Part shown: positions 17,619 to 24,030 of the stretch, one piece after another
How the letters are laid out: every line of letters begins with the position of its first letter
Position numbering within the stretch: position 1 is the first letter of the stretch
Assembly: GCF_918697925.1 (NCBI RefSeq)
Contig: NZ_CAKKMF010000003.1
Coordinates: 40,821-104,820, forward strand
Length of the DNA: 64,000 bases
DNA from: Arthrobacter sp. Bi26
GTDB lineage: Bacteria; Actinomycetota; Actinomycetes; Actinomycetales; Micrococcaceae
Direction of reading: 5' to 3'
The notes under the pieces: generated by a model
Databases searched by the model: none
Seen by the model: only the letters and a program-made list of their open reading frames with translations
What the model was told of the DNA's origin: nothing
Translations under genes and position numbers: made by a program

Positions 17619-18434
17619 ATGAGCACCACTGCAACACTGGATTCGCCGCTGGTCAGCCTTGAGCCCGGTGCCAGGGCGACTGTTCCGCTTCACATCCGCA
17701 ACGACGGCGAAATCGTCGAGGAGTACAGGCTCCAAGTTGTGGGGCCGAGCGGCTCCTGGACGGAAGTGGTGCCCGGAATCGTGTCCCTCTACCCGGGCCA
17801 AGACGCCACCGCCTCCGTGGAGTTCCGGCCGCCGCGGTCCTCCGAAGTCCCGGCCGGGGAATTCCCCTACGCGGTGCAGGTGCTGCCGACCGAGCATCCG
17901 GAGGACGCGGTTTCTCCTGAGGGCATTTTCCAGCTTCTTCCGTTCCACGAGACGGCGGCTGAACTGCTGCCCCGGCAGTCCCGGGGGTGTTTCGGCGCCC
18001 GGCACCGGGTCGCCGTAGACAACTATGGAAATGTGCCCATCACCGTCACCCTCACCGGTTCCGATCCAGGCGATTTGCTACATATTTCCATGCGTGAGCC
18101 GACTCTGACCATTGCTGCCGGAACTGTCGAATTCCCCCGTGTTCGAGTGCGCGCGCGAAGAACGATCTGGCGCGGGATGCCTGCCGTGCACTCTTTCACG
18201 GTGGCTGCCAAACCGGCGGACGGCCCCCCTGTTGTGCTGGATGGAACCCACTTGCAGGAGCCTGTCCTGCCGCGGTGGATCGTCAAAGCCGTGCTCATCC
18301 TTATGCTTTTCGTCTTGATCCTGGTGGCCCTGTCGTTTGTGCTCCGCGATCCTCCCGGGGTAACCCGGGCTGCCGGGGTGAACGACCCCGTAGCATCGGC
18401 CAGCCAGACATCCGCTGCGCCGGTTCGGCTGTAG
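17619..18434 (+). CDS. Membrane-anchored Ig-like protein of the eCIS locus
   Basis: 271 residues. The N-terminal ~210 residues form two beta-sandwich-like repeats (SLEPGARATVPLHIRNDGEI, VVGPSGSWTEVVPGIVSLYP, RHRVAVDNYGNVPITVTLTG). There is no N-terminal signal. A single hydrophobic helix lies near residues 223-243 (IVKAVLILMLFVLILVALSF), followed by a short Ser/Ala-rich tail, so it is probably tail-anchored with the bulk in the cytoplasm. ATG at 17619 has AAGGAGGAGCC. It is followed by the PAAR gene after 7 nt. A membrane protein beside an intracellular CIS recalls the membrane protein CisA of Streptomyces, which links cytoplasmic particles to the membrane. Homology to it is not established here. 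Confidence 0.85.
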   Translation: MSTTATLDSPLVSLEPGARATVPLHIRNDGEIVEEYRLQVVGPSGSWTEVVPGIVSLYPGQDATASVEFRPPRSSEVPAGEFPYAVQVLPTEHPEDAVSPEGIFQLLPFHETAAELLPRQSRGCFGARHRVAVDNYGNVPITVTLTGSDPGDLLHISMREPTLTIAAGTVEFPRVRVRARRTIWRGMPAVHSFTVAAKPADGPPVVLDGTHLQEPVLPRWIVKAVLILMLFVLILVALSFVLRDPPGVTRAAGVNDPVASASQTSAAPVRL

Positions 18435-18441
18435 GCGCCCT

Positions 18442-18759
18442 ATGCCTACTGGGCCAGCTCTCCGCGCAGGAGACACCGCGCTCTGCCCTTTGTTCGACGG
18501 CCCCAAACCGCATGCCGGCGGACCCGTCACCCCGGCCGCGGCCGTGGTGACCGTTCTCATCGGGGGGATGCCGGCCGCAGTCGCCAATTCCATTCCCGGT
18601 GGCATCGTCTGCGTTTCCCCTGCACCGAACGGCATCGCCAGCGGCAGCCTGACCGTGATGATCGGCGGCTTTCCCGCCGCTCGTGTGGGCGACCTGAGCC
18701 TGCACGGGACACCCATTGCTCCGGGTCCGGGGTGCCCCACCGTCATCATCGGCGGATGA
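18442..18759 (+). CDS. PAAR-like spike-tip protein (Afp10/Pvc10-like)
   Basis: 105 residues. PAAR-type repeats form the sharpened tip on the VgrG-like spike. Visible motifs are ALRAGDTALCPLFDGPKPHA, VTVLIGGMPAAVAN, LTVMIGGFPAARVGDLSLHG and GCPTVIIGG, the typical repeated IGG/PAA pattern. There is no C-terminal toxin extension. ATG at 18442 is 7 nt after the membrane-anchored gene on the plus strand, away from the rest of the particle genes, which run on the minus strand. Its 3' end faces the lipoprotein gene. Confidence 0.88.
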   Translation: MPTGPALRAGDTALCPLFDGPKPHAGGPVTPAAAVVTVLIGGMPAAVANSIPGGIVCVSPAPNGIASGSLTVMIGGFPAARVGDLSLHGTPIAPGPGCPTVIIGG

Positions 18760-18798
18760 GCACGGCCGCTGACGGACCCAGCCCGGCGGAGAACCGGA

Positions 18799-19557
18799 CT
18801 AGGAAGAACATGGCGAAGCAGTCGGAGACGGGGTCACCCCTTGAGTCTCTGCCGGCCCCGCTCCGAGTGTCGGCGTCGTCTGAGGCACGGCGCATTCCTT
18901 CGGCTCGAGTCCTGCGGCCGTTACACAGGAAGCCGGACTCCCGCCAGATTCCACTGGTGCACACGTCACACACCCCGAGGGACTCCCGTCAGGTTCCAAG
19001 GTTGGGCACGTCACACATGGTGCCTGCGTTCCGTTGGGCTCGGCCGCCGGACACGTCACACAAGATCCAGGGGGTCCGTCGGGTAAGGCCGCCGGACAGG
19101 TCACGCACGGCGCAGGAGACCCGTCGGGCCCCGGCGGCGGACACGTCACACAGGTTGCCGGTGTTCCATTCGGCGCTGCCGACGAACACGTCACGCATGG
19201 CGGCGGCGGCGTGCCTGGTACCGCCGTTGGGGACGTGCAGGCTGGTGTCGGGGACTGCGTAGTCTCAGTGGGGGTCGGAGTGGGCGTCTGAGTGGACTCT
19301 GTCGGTGTCGGAGTGGACGACTCACTGGACCCAGTCGGCGGCGGACTAGGCGACTCACTGGACCCAGTCGGCGGCGGACTAGGCGACTCACTGGACCCAG
19401 TCGGCGGCGGACTGGGCGCAGTGGCGGAACCGGAGGACTGAGCGGTCTGCTGAGCAAAGGGATCAAGCGGCCCTGTGGGCGGGCCACAGCCCGCAACGCC
19501 AAATTGGAGCAGGATGAGCAACCCGATGCAAGCAGCGCATCCACGACGAGTACCCAT
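18799..19557 (-). CDS. Lipoprotein with Pro/Ser/Thr stalk and six CVTC 15-residue repeats
   Basis: 252 residues from the ATG at 19557. The N-terminus is a lipoprotein signal (GLLILLQFGVAGC, lipidated Cys24). Residues ~50-82 contain an 11-residue repeat (PPPTGSSESPS), and 83-115 are TPTPTES-like, together a likely extended cell-wall-crossing stalk. Residues 121-210 are six 15-residue units each starting CVTC (CVTC then 11 residues rich in P, G, D/N, S), followed by a degenerate CVTA unit. Paired cysteines in every unit could form disulfides or bind metal on the outside of the cell. I know no named family for it. The upstream extension of the frame to 19830 lacks a start site and is not included. 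It is convergent with the PAAR gene, and a role in the eCIS is not shown. Confidence 0.72.
   Translation of the reverse strand: MGTRRGCAACIGLLILLQFGVAGCGPPTGPLDPFAQQTAQSSGSATAPSPPPTGSSESPSPPPTGSSESPSPPPTGSSESSTPTPTESTQTPTPTPTETTQSPTPACTSPTAVPGTPPPPCVTCSSAAPNGTPATCVTCPPPGPDGSPAPCVTCPAALPDGPPGSCVTCPAAEPNGTQAPCVTCPTLEPDGSPSGCVTCAPVESGGSPASCVTAAGLEPKECAVPQTTPTLGAGPAETQGVTPSPTASPCSS
18928..19197 (-). repeat. 45-bp tandem coding repeat (CVTC units), six copies
   Basis: Six in-frame 45-bp units in the lipoprotein gene, each encoding CVTC plus 11 variable residues, with a seventh degenerate unit to the left. The units differ at the DNA level, mainly in the variable part, so this is an old expansion kept by selection on the protein pattern rather than a fresh slippage array. 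Confidence 0.8.
19319..19417 (-). repeat. 33-bp tandem repeat, three near-identical copies
   Basis: Units begin at 19319, 19352 and 19385. The first two are identical over 33 bp and the third differs only near its end. Each unit encodes 11 residues (SSESPSPPPTG). Near identity at the DNA level indicates recent tandem duplication and likely length variation between strains. Confidence 0.85.
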
Positions 19558-19791
19558 ATTGTGTCCCGCTCCGCTCGTAGACGGTTCGCCTGCTGAAATC
19601 CCTGCGCGAAAGGGGTCTGGCCCACTACGCATCCAGCTTGCGGTTCGCACCCGACTGAAGCACGCCTCGGCGGGGCACACTTTCGGGCAGACTTGACGGC
19701 CGTAATGTTTGAGACCGCGGACGGCTTGAGCCGCTGCCTGGTCGGGCCGCACAGTAGGTGACTGGTCCGCCGTCGGGCGTAAGCTCGTGCC

Positions 19792-20412
19792 ATGGCGAGA
19801 TACTTCGATGTGCACCCCGAGAACCCCCAAGCGCGTTCCATCCTCCAGGCGGTAGAGATCGTGCGCTCAGGCGGCCTGATCGTTTACCCCACAGATTCCT
19901 GCTATGCCCTCGGCGCGCAGCTGGGAAGCAAGGAGGCGCTGGACCGAATCAGGAGCATCCGCCAACTCGATAACAAACACCACTTCACGCTCGTCTGCAA
20001 GGACTTCGCGCAGTTGGGCCAGTTCGTCCAGATCGACAACGATGTCTTCCGCAGGATCAAGGCCGTCACCCCCGGCAGCTACACCTTCATCCTGCCCGCC
20101 ACCCGGGAGGTCCCCAAGCGGCTGCTGCACCCGAAGAAGAAGACAGTCGGCGTGCGCATCCCGGACAACCACGTGGTCCAGGCACTTCTCGCCGAGCTCG
20201 GCGAACCCCTGCTGTCCAGCACGCTGCTGCTACCGGACGAGGAAGAGCCTCTTACGCAGGGGTGGGAGATCAAGGAGCGCCTGGACCACGTAGTGGATGC
20301 CGTGATCGATTCCGGCGACTGCGGTGCTGAGCCAACCACGGTGATCGATTTCTCCAGCGGCGTCGCGGAAGTCGTCCGGCGCGGCATGGGCGATCCTTCC
20401 CGCTTCGAGTAG
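19792..20412 (+). CDS. yciO: YciO/Sua5/YrdC-family protein (threonylcarbamoyl-AMP synthase fold)
   Basis: 206 residues, the same length as E. coli YciO. The YrdC fold is seen in QAVEIVRSGGLIVYPTDSCY (the KxR-equivalent and Tyr-Pro-Thr-Asp segment), SYTFILPATREVPKRLLHP and KTVGVRIPDNHVVQALL. The family makes or resembles the enzyme that makes threonylcarbamoyl-AMP for tRNA t6A37. YciO members are narrower in distribution and their exact role is less certain than that of Sua5/TsaC. ATG at 19792. It stands alone on the plus strand. Confidence 0.9.
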   Translation: MARYFDVHPENPQARSILQAVEIVRSGGLIVYPTDSCYALGAQLGSKEALDRIRSIRQLDNKHHFTLVCKDFAQLGQFVQIDNDVFRRIKAVTPGSYTFILPATREVPKRLLHPKKKTVGVRIPDNHVVQALLAELGEPLLSSTLLLPDEEEPLTQGWEIKERLDHVVDAVIDSGDCGAEPTTVIDFSSGVAEVVRRGMGDPSRFE

Positions 20413-20499
20413 CGGAAGACGCCCGGCGGCGACGGCACAGCGTACATTGCGGGCCGGGTCCGCTGCGGGCTGGGTGCGGTGCCGGCTAATCGTGGCGAG

Positions 20500-20763
20500 C
20501 TAGGCGGATTCCGCCGCGCTCGTCTGCCGGTTCCGCAGCCACCGACGGACGAGGTCGATGGCGGCGACGAGCCCGGCCAGGGGCGAGAGCACCGCTGCGG
20601 CATAGACGAACATCATCCAGGTCAGGGTGGTCACCGGGGCCTGGCGGGTGCTCAGGAGCGACAGTCCGCCGAAGAGGCCCAGGATCCAGAACAGGATGAC
20701 CCCGGACAGCACTGCAGCTGCGGGGAAGTACTCGTTCGTGACGACTTTCTTCAAGGTTTCCAT
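20500..20763 (-). CDS. Small membrane protein, unknown function
   Basis: 87 residues with two clear membrane segments (AAAVLSGVILFWILGLFGGL and TWMMFVYAAAVLSPLAGLVA) joined by a short loop, and a basic C-terminal tail (DLVRRWLRNRQTS). ATG at 20763. I do not recognise the family. It stands alone between yciO and the SARP regulator. Confidence 0.75.
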   Translation of the reverse strand: METLKKVVTNEYFPAAAVLSGVILFWILGLFGGLSLLSTRQAPVTTLTWMMFVYAAAVLSPLAGLVAAIDLVRRWLRNRQTSAAESA

Positions 20764-20948
20764 GGGCCCTCCTCACACCCGGCGGTGGGACTGCCCGCCA
20801 GGGTCATTCCAAGTATGGGGCCCGGCACGACGGAATTTCCCGAGAATCCCGGCCACGTGACCAAGCTAACTCCTCGTCCCGGCGGTGGCAGCCTTTTGTG
20901 CCCTTCAAATTGGCGCTGCCGGCCCGCCGGGGACGGGGATGCGGGGCG

Positions 20949-21887
20949 TCAGACCGCGGCCCGGACGCGCTGGAGGAAGGAATCAAGCACCCGTCCGGCA
21001 TTCTCATGCATGCGCCGCGACTCCGCCGCCGGAAGCTGCCGGCTCTTGGGCGCGTTCAACCGCTCACCCAGGTAGAGCAGCGCCGCCAATACCTCGGAGA
21101 GTTCGGAATTACTTTCCGCACGCTGGCGCAGGAGCCGCAGATGAGCCTCCTGCAGGGCCGGGCCCGGGGTGCAGCCAAGATCGCGGTCAAAGAGCCTGCG
21201 GCAACGGTCATACGCCGCCAGGCCTTCCGCCGGCAGGCCGGCCTGTTCATAGGCTGTCACCAGAACCGTCCAGGCCCGCTCGTTCAAGGGTTCCGCCCGA
21301 ATGGCAGCCTGAACCAGGTTGACGGCCTCGTCCGGTTTGTCCAGCAGGGCCGCCGTTTCGGCCGCGAGGATCTGCAGCGCCACTTTCTCGGCTGCATGGC
21401 GTGCGCGAGCCTCTTCCGCCCAGTCAGAGGCGAGCTCGAACCCGAGCAGTGGCTCGGCGGAAATCTCCAGGGCCTCGAGCATCAAAGGGTACGCCTCATC
21501 CGGAGCCAGCTCACCGGCGTCGCGGACCAGTCCACGGAACCGGAACAAATCCAGATCCACGAGGGTGGGGTCCAGGACGTAACCGCTGTTGGCCGTGCGG
21601 AGCGGACCGGTCTTGGTCTGGCCTGGCTGTATGGCACGCCGGATACCGCTGATATAGCTCTCGAGCGTCGCCACGGAGCCATCACTCGCGCCGGCGCCCC
21701 AGAGAAGATCGATCAGGCGGGTCTTGGACACGGGCGTGCCAAGGTTCAGCAGAAGAATTTCCAGTATGTGCCGGGGTTTGCATCCCCCCATGTCGGCGGC
21801 CGTCAACGCCACGCCGTCCCGGCGCACTTCGAATGATCCGAATAGGCGGACCGAAATGGAGGGTGTAATTTCCGTTGGGCTATCCAC
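20949..21887 (-). CDS. SARP/AfsR-type transcriptional regulator with BTAD domain
   Basis: 312 residues from a GTG at 21887 with GGAGAACATC upstream. The frame is open to 22127, but that part has no start signal and no family similarity. The N-terminal ~95 residues are an OmpR-like winged helix of SARP type (ISVRLFGSFEVRRDGVAL, HILEILLLNLGTPVSKTRLI, LWGAGASDGSVATLESYISG). Residues ~100-250 are the helical BTAD (DLDLFRFRGLVRDAGELAPD, LNERAWTVLVTAYEQAGLPA, YDRCRRLFDRDLGCTPGPAL). Such proteins activate secondary-metabolite or secretion genes. No ATPase/TPR extension is present, so it is the small SARP type. The target is unknown, and the nearest candidates are the eCIS locus or the htrA-like gene. 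Confidence 0.87.
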   Translation of the reverse strand: MDSPTEITPSISVRLFGSFEVRRDGVALTAADMGGCKPRHILEILLLNLGTPVSKTRLIDLLWGAGASDGSVATLESYISGIRRAIQPGQTKTGPLRTANSGYVLDPTLVDLDLFRFRGLVRDAGELAPDEAYPLMLEALEISAEPLLGFELASDWAEEARARHAAEKVALQILAAETAALLDKPDEAVNLVQAAIRAEPLNERAWTVLVTAYEQAGLPAEGLAAYDRCRRLFDRDLGCTPGPALQEAHLRLLRQRAESNSELSEVLAALLYLGERLNAPKSRQLPAAESRRMHENAGRVLDSFLQRVRAAV

Positions 21888-22214
21888 GATGTTCTCCGAT
21901 TTCCCCAGGTAAAACGAACTCAATCGTCTGCGAAGAGCCGGATCAACATCGAAACCAGGCCGTACTGAGACACTGTTCCCTCCGGCTTTCCAATGACACC
22001 GTGACACGCCCGGCCGGGCGCAACAAGGCATGCCGCTACCCGATCTTTCGCCCAAAGAAAGACGGGTACAGGCGTCAGTACCGTTGAGTAAGGACGTGGA
22101 GCGGCGGGCAGGTATTTGCGGCGCCAAACAAGTAATTCCGCGGGCGGCCGCAATTTGGACCCAAGTAGTTAAGCAGGGCAGGAATTCGGCCTCGGCGGGA
22201 CTATTTCAGCGGGT
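21888..22214. other. Intergenic leader of the SARP gene
   Basis: About 330 bp between the SARP start and the terminator of the htrA-like gene, with no gene I can support. It is visibly less GC-rich than the flanking genes. It should hold the SARP promoter, but I could not choose a single -35/-10 pair. Confidence 0.5.
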
Positions 22215-22241
22215 AAAATCGCCCTCTCTGGGCGGGATTTT
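22215..22241 (-). terminator. Rho-independent terminator of the htrA-like gene
   Basis: Read on the minus strand, a GCCC/GGGC stem with a 5-nt loop lies inside an A-rich/T-rich outer pairing (AAAATCCCGCCC ... GGGCGATTTT). It begins within a few bases of the htrA-like stop codon at 22244 and ends in a T-run. Confidence 0.75.
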
Positions 22242-22243
22242 CC

Positions 22244-23227
22244 CTACTGGTTGTCGGTCATCTCCGCGGGCACCGCCACCAGCCTGAGGTCCGAGCCGTC
22301 ACGGAGCACGGCAAGTTCCAAGGGCTCCCCGATCGCTTCGGCGAACAGCAGTTTCTGCAGGCTCTCGGCGTTGGACACGTACATCTGTCCGACCTTCAGG
22401 AGGATGTCGCCGGCCCGGAGCCCGGCGCGCTCGGCCGGCGACCCCGGCAGGACTTCGACCACAAGCAGGCCCTCCCTGCGGCCTGTCCGGACGACGGCGC
22501 TTGGCTGCAGCTGGATCGGCGTGTTAACCAGACCCAGGTACGCCCGGCGGACACGGCCGTCCTTGAGCAGCGAAGCAATGATCCGCCGGGACGTGGCGTT
22601 GATTGGAACCGCCAGGCCGAGCCCGACTCCGGCCACGGCGGTATTGATGCCGACGATCCGGCCGCGGGCGTCCGCCAGCGCCCCGCCTGAACTGCCGGGG
22701 TTGAGGGCCGCGTCGGTCTGGATGACGTCCTCGATCACGCGCCGGCTCCGCCCGGACCAGACGGGGATGGAACGGCCAAGCCCGCTTACCACGCCGGCGG
22801 TGACGGAGCCTGCGAGCCCGAGCGGATTGCCCACGGCGATAACCAGCTGGCCGACCCGAAGGGATTCGGCGTCGCCCATTTCCGCCGGCGCCGCCGTGGG
22901 CGCCCTGCCATGGACCACGGCAAGATCGGAGAGCGGGTCGGCGCCCACCACGTCAACAGCCGTGCTGGTGCCGTCGGCGAAGACGGCATGGCCGGACTGG
23001 GCGCCGCCCACCACGTGGGCATTCGTGAGCAGATACCCGTCCGAGGTGAACAGCACGGCCGAACCCGCACCGACCCTGAGCCTGCCGTTGCGCCCGTTGC
23101 CGGTCATTTCGAGCGCTGCGACGTGCTGTGTGACAGCCTCGGCCACGCGGATGACCGTTGCGGAATAGGAATCCAGGGGGTCTTCGGACACCTCGGATCC
23201 GGATACCCTGCTGATGGACGCGGCCAC
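22244..23227 (-). CDS. HtrA/DegP-like serine protease with PDZ domain, no export signal
   Basis: 327 residues. Trypsin-like protease domain with triad H71 (LLTNAHVVGG), D101 (DPLSDLAVV) and S180 (NPGSSGGALAD), followed by one PDZ domain (~225-320: AYLGLVNTPIQLQPS, VVEVLPGSPAERAGLRAGDI, LQKLLFAEAIGEPLELAVLR). HtrA proteins normally carry a signal peptide or N-terminal membrane anchor. This one starts directly with a polar ~40-residue segment, so it appears cytosolic as annotated. ATG at 23227 has AGGAGGTGCAC upstream. A terminator follows at once. Confidence 0.92.
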   Translation of the reverse strand: MAASISRVSGSEVSEDPLDSYSATVIRVAEAVTQHVAALEMTGNGRNGRLRVGAGSAVLFTSDGYLLTNAHVVGGAQSGHAVFADGTSTAVDVVGADPLSDLAVVHGRAPTAAPAEMGDAESLRVGQLVIAVGNPLGLAGSVTAGVVSGLGRSIPVWSGRSRRVIEDVIQTDAALNPGSSGGALADARGRIVGINTAVAGVGLGLAVPINATSRRIIASLLKDGRVRRAYLGLVNTPIQLQPSAVVRTGRREGLLVVEVLPGSPAERAGLRAGDILLKVGQMYVSNAESLQKLLFAEAIGEPLELAVLRDGSDLRLVAVPAEMTDNQ

Positions 23228-23411
23228 TGTGCACCTCCTGCAAACCGGTACTCATCCAAGTCAACCACCGCCGCCCCGGCAGTAGTCCTGGAGTGCCTAC
23301 GCCGTCAGAGAAATACGCCGGATGAAGCGGCTGCGGAGCAACAGTTCAGCCCGGCGCGGATCCACGGCTAGGCTCGGACGTAGATCCGCCCGACAGCCCA
23401 GGAGAACCTAC

Positions 23412-23915
23412 GTGACACCAGCGTCCGCTTCCCCCGCTCCGCTGCCCCCGCCGGGCCTTACCTGGGGCATCAAGCGCAGCTTCATGGATTACATCTCGGG
23501 ACTGCCTGACGGTGCCGTCTCCGCGGCCGACGGCGCCACGGTGACCGCGTCCGGGGAGTTCTGTTTCGCCCCCGCCGGCTCCGAGTACGACCCCGCCAGC
23601 GGCACGGGCGTGCTGCGCTTCCGCGGCGATGTCCGCGTTGCCGGACACCACGGAATGATGTTCGTCCGGCTGCTGGATCCGTGGGTCGAGTTCACGACCG
23701 GGCACGGGGTCCTGTCCATCAGCACGGGCGACGGCGGCGGGACGGACCGCTTGGATGTCGGCACCCTGCGTACGGCCGCGCCCCGCAACATGGAAGGGTT
23801 CCTGGTCTGGGAACGCGTCGAGGTGGCCGTATCCCAGGCCGGTTCGGAACTGTTCGACGGCCAGTACGCCGACGGCCAGGCGATGGACCCACTCGTCATC
23901 CGGGTGCCTGCGTAA
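23412..23915 (+). CDS. HtaA-domain protein
   Basis: 167 residues from a GTG at 23412 (GGAGAACCTAC upstream). The HtaA signature covers most of the protein (LTWGIKRSFMDYISGLPDG near the N-terminus, ASGEFCFAPAGSEYDPASGT, GTGVLRFRGDVRVAGHHGMM, WVEFTTGHGVLSIST). In Corynebacterium, HtaA domains bind haem on the cell surface. Here there is a single domain with no signal peptide, membrane anchor or hmu-type genes nearby, so haem transport is not supported and the role is open. Confidence 0.82.
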   Translation: MTPASASPAPLPPPGLTWGIKRSFMDYISGLPDGAVSAADGATVTASGEFCFAPAGSEYDPASGTGVLRFRGDVRVAGHHGMMFVRLLDPWVEFTTGHGVLSISTGDGGGTDRLDVGTLRTAAPRNMEGFLVWERVEVAVSQAGSELFDGQYADGQAMDPLVIRVPA

Positions 23916-24030
23916 GCCGGACGACGCCCGGGGATACGTGGCTCCTGCACTGGGCACCGGTCCGTCCGTCTGCAAGGATGTCAACTGTCGCGGCGCCGTC
24001 GGGGGCCGAAGTTCGTCAAAGGAGACCTCC

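Noticed and set aside
18732..19262. Plus-strand frame rich in Arg, Ser and His opposite the CVTC lipoprotein
   Set aside because: The minus strand has a signal peptide, lipobox and regular repeats; the plus frame is their antisense image.
19319..19417. Possible CRISPR-like array of 33-bp repeats
   Set aside because: The copies are directly adjacent without spacers and encode an in-frame 11-residue repeat.
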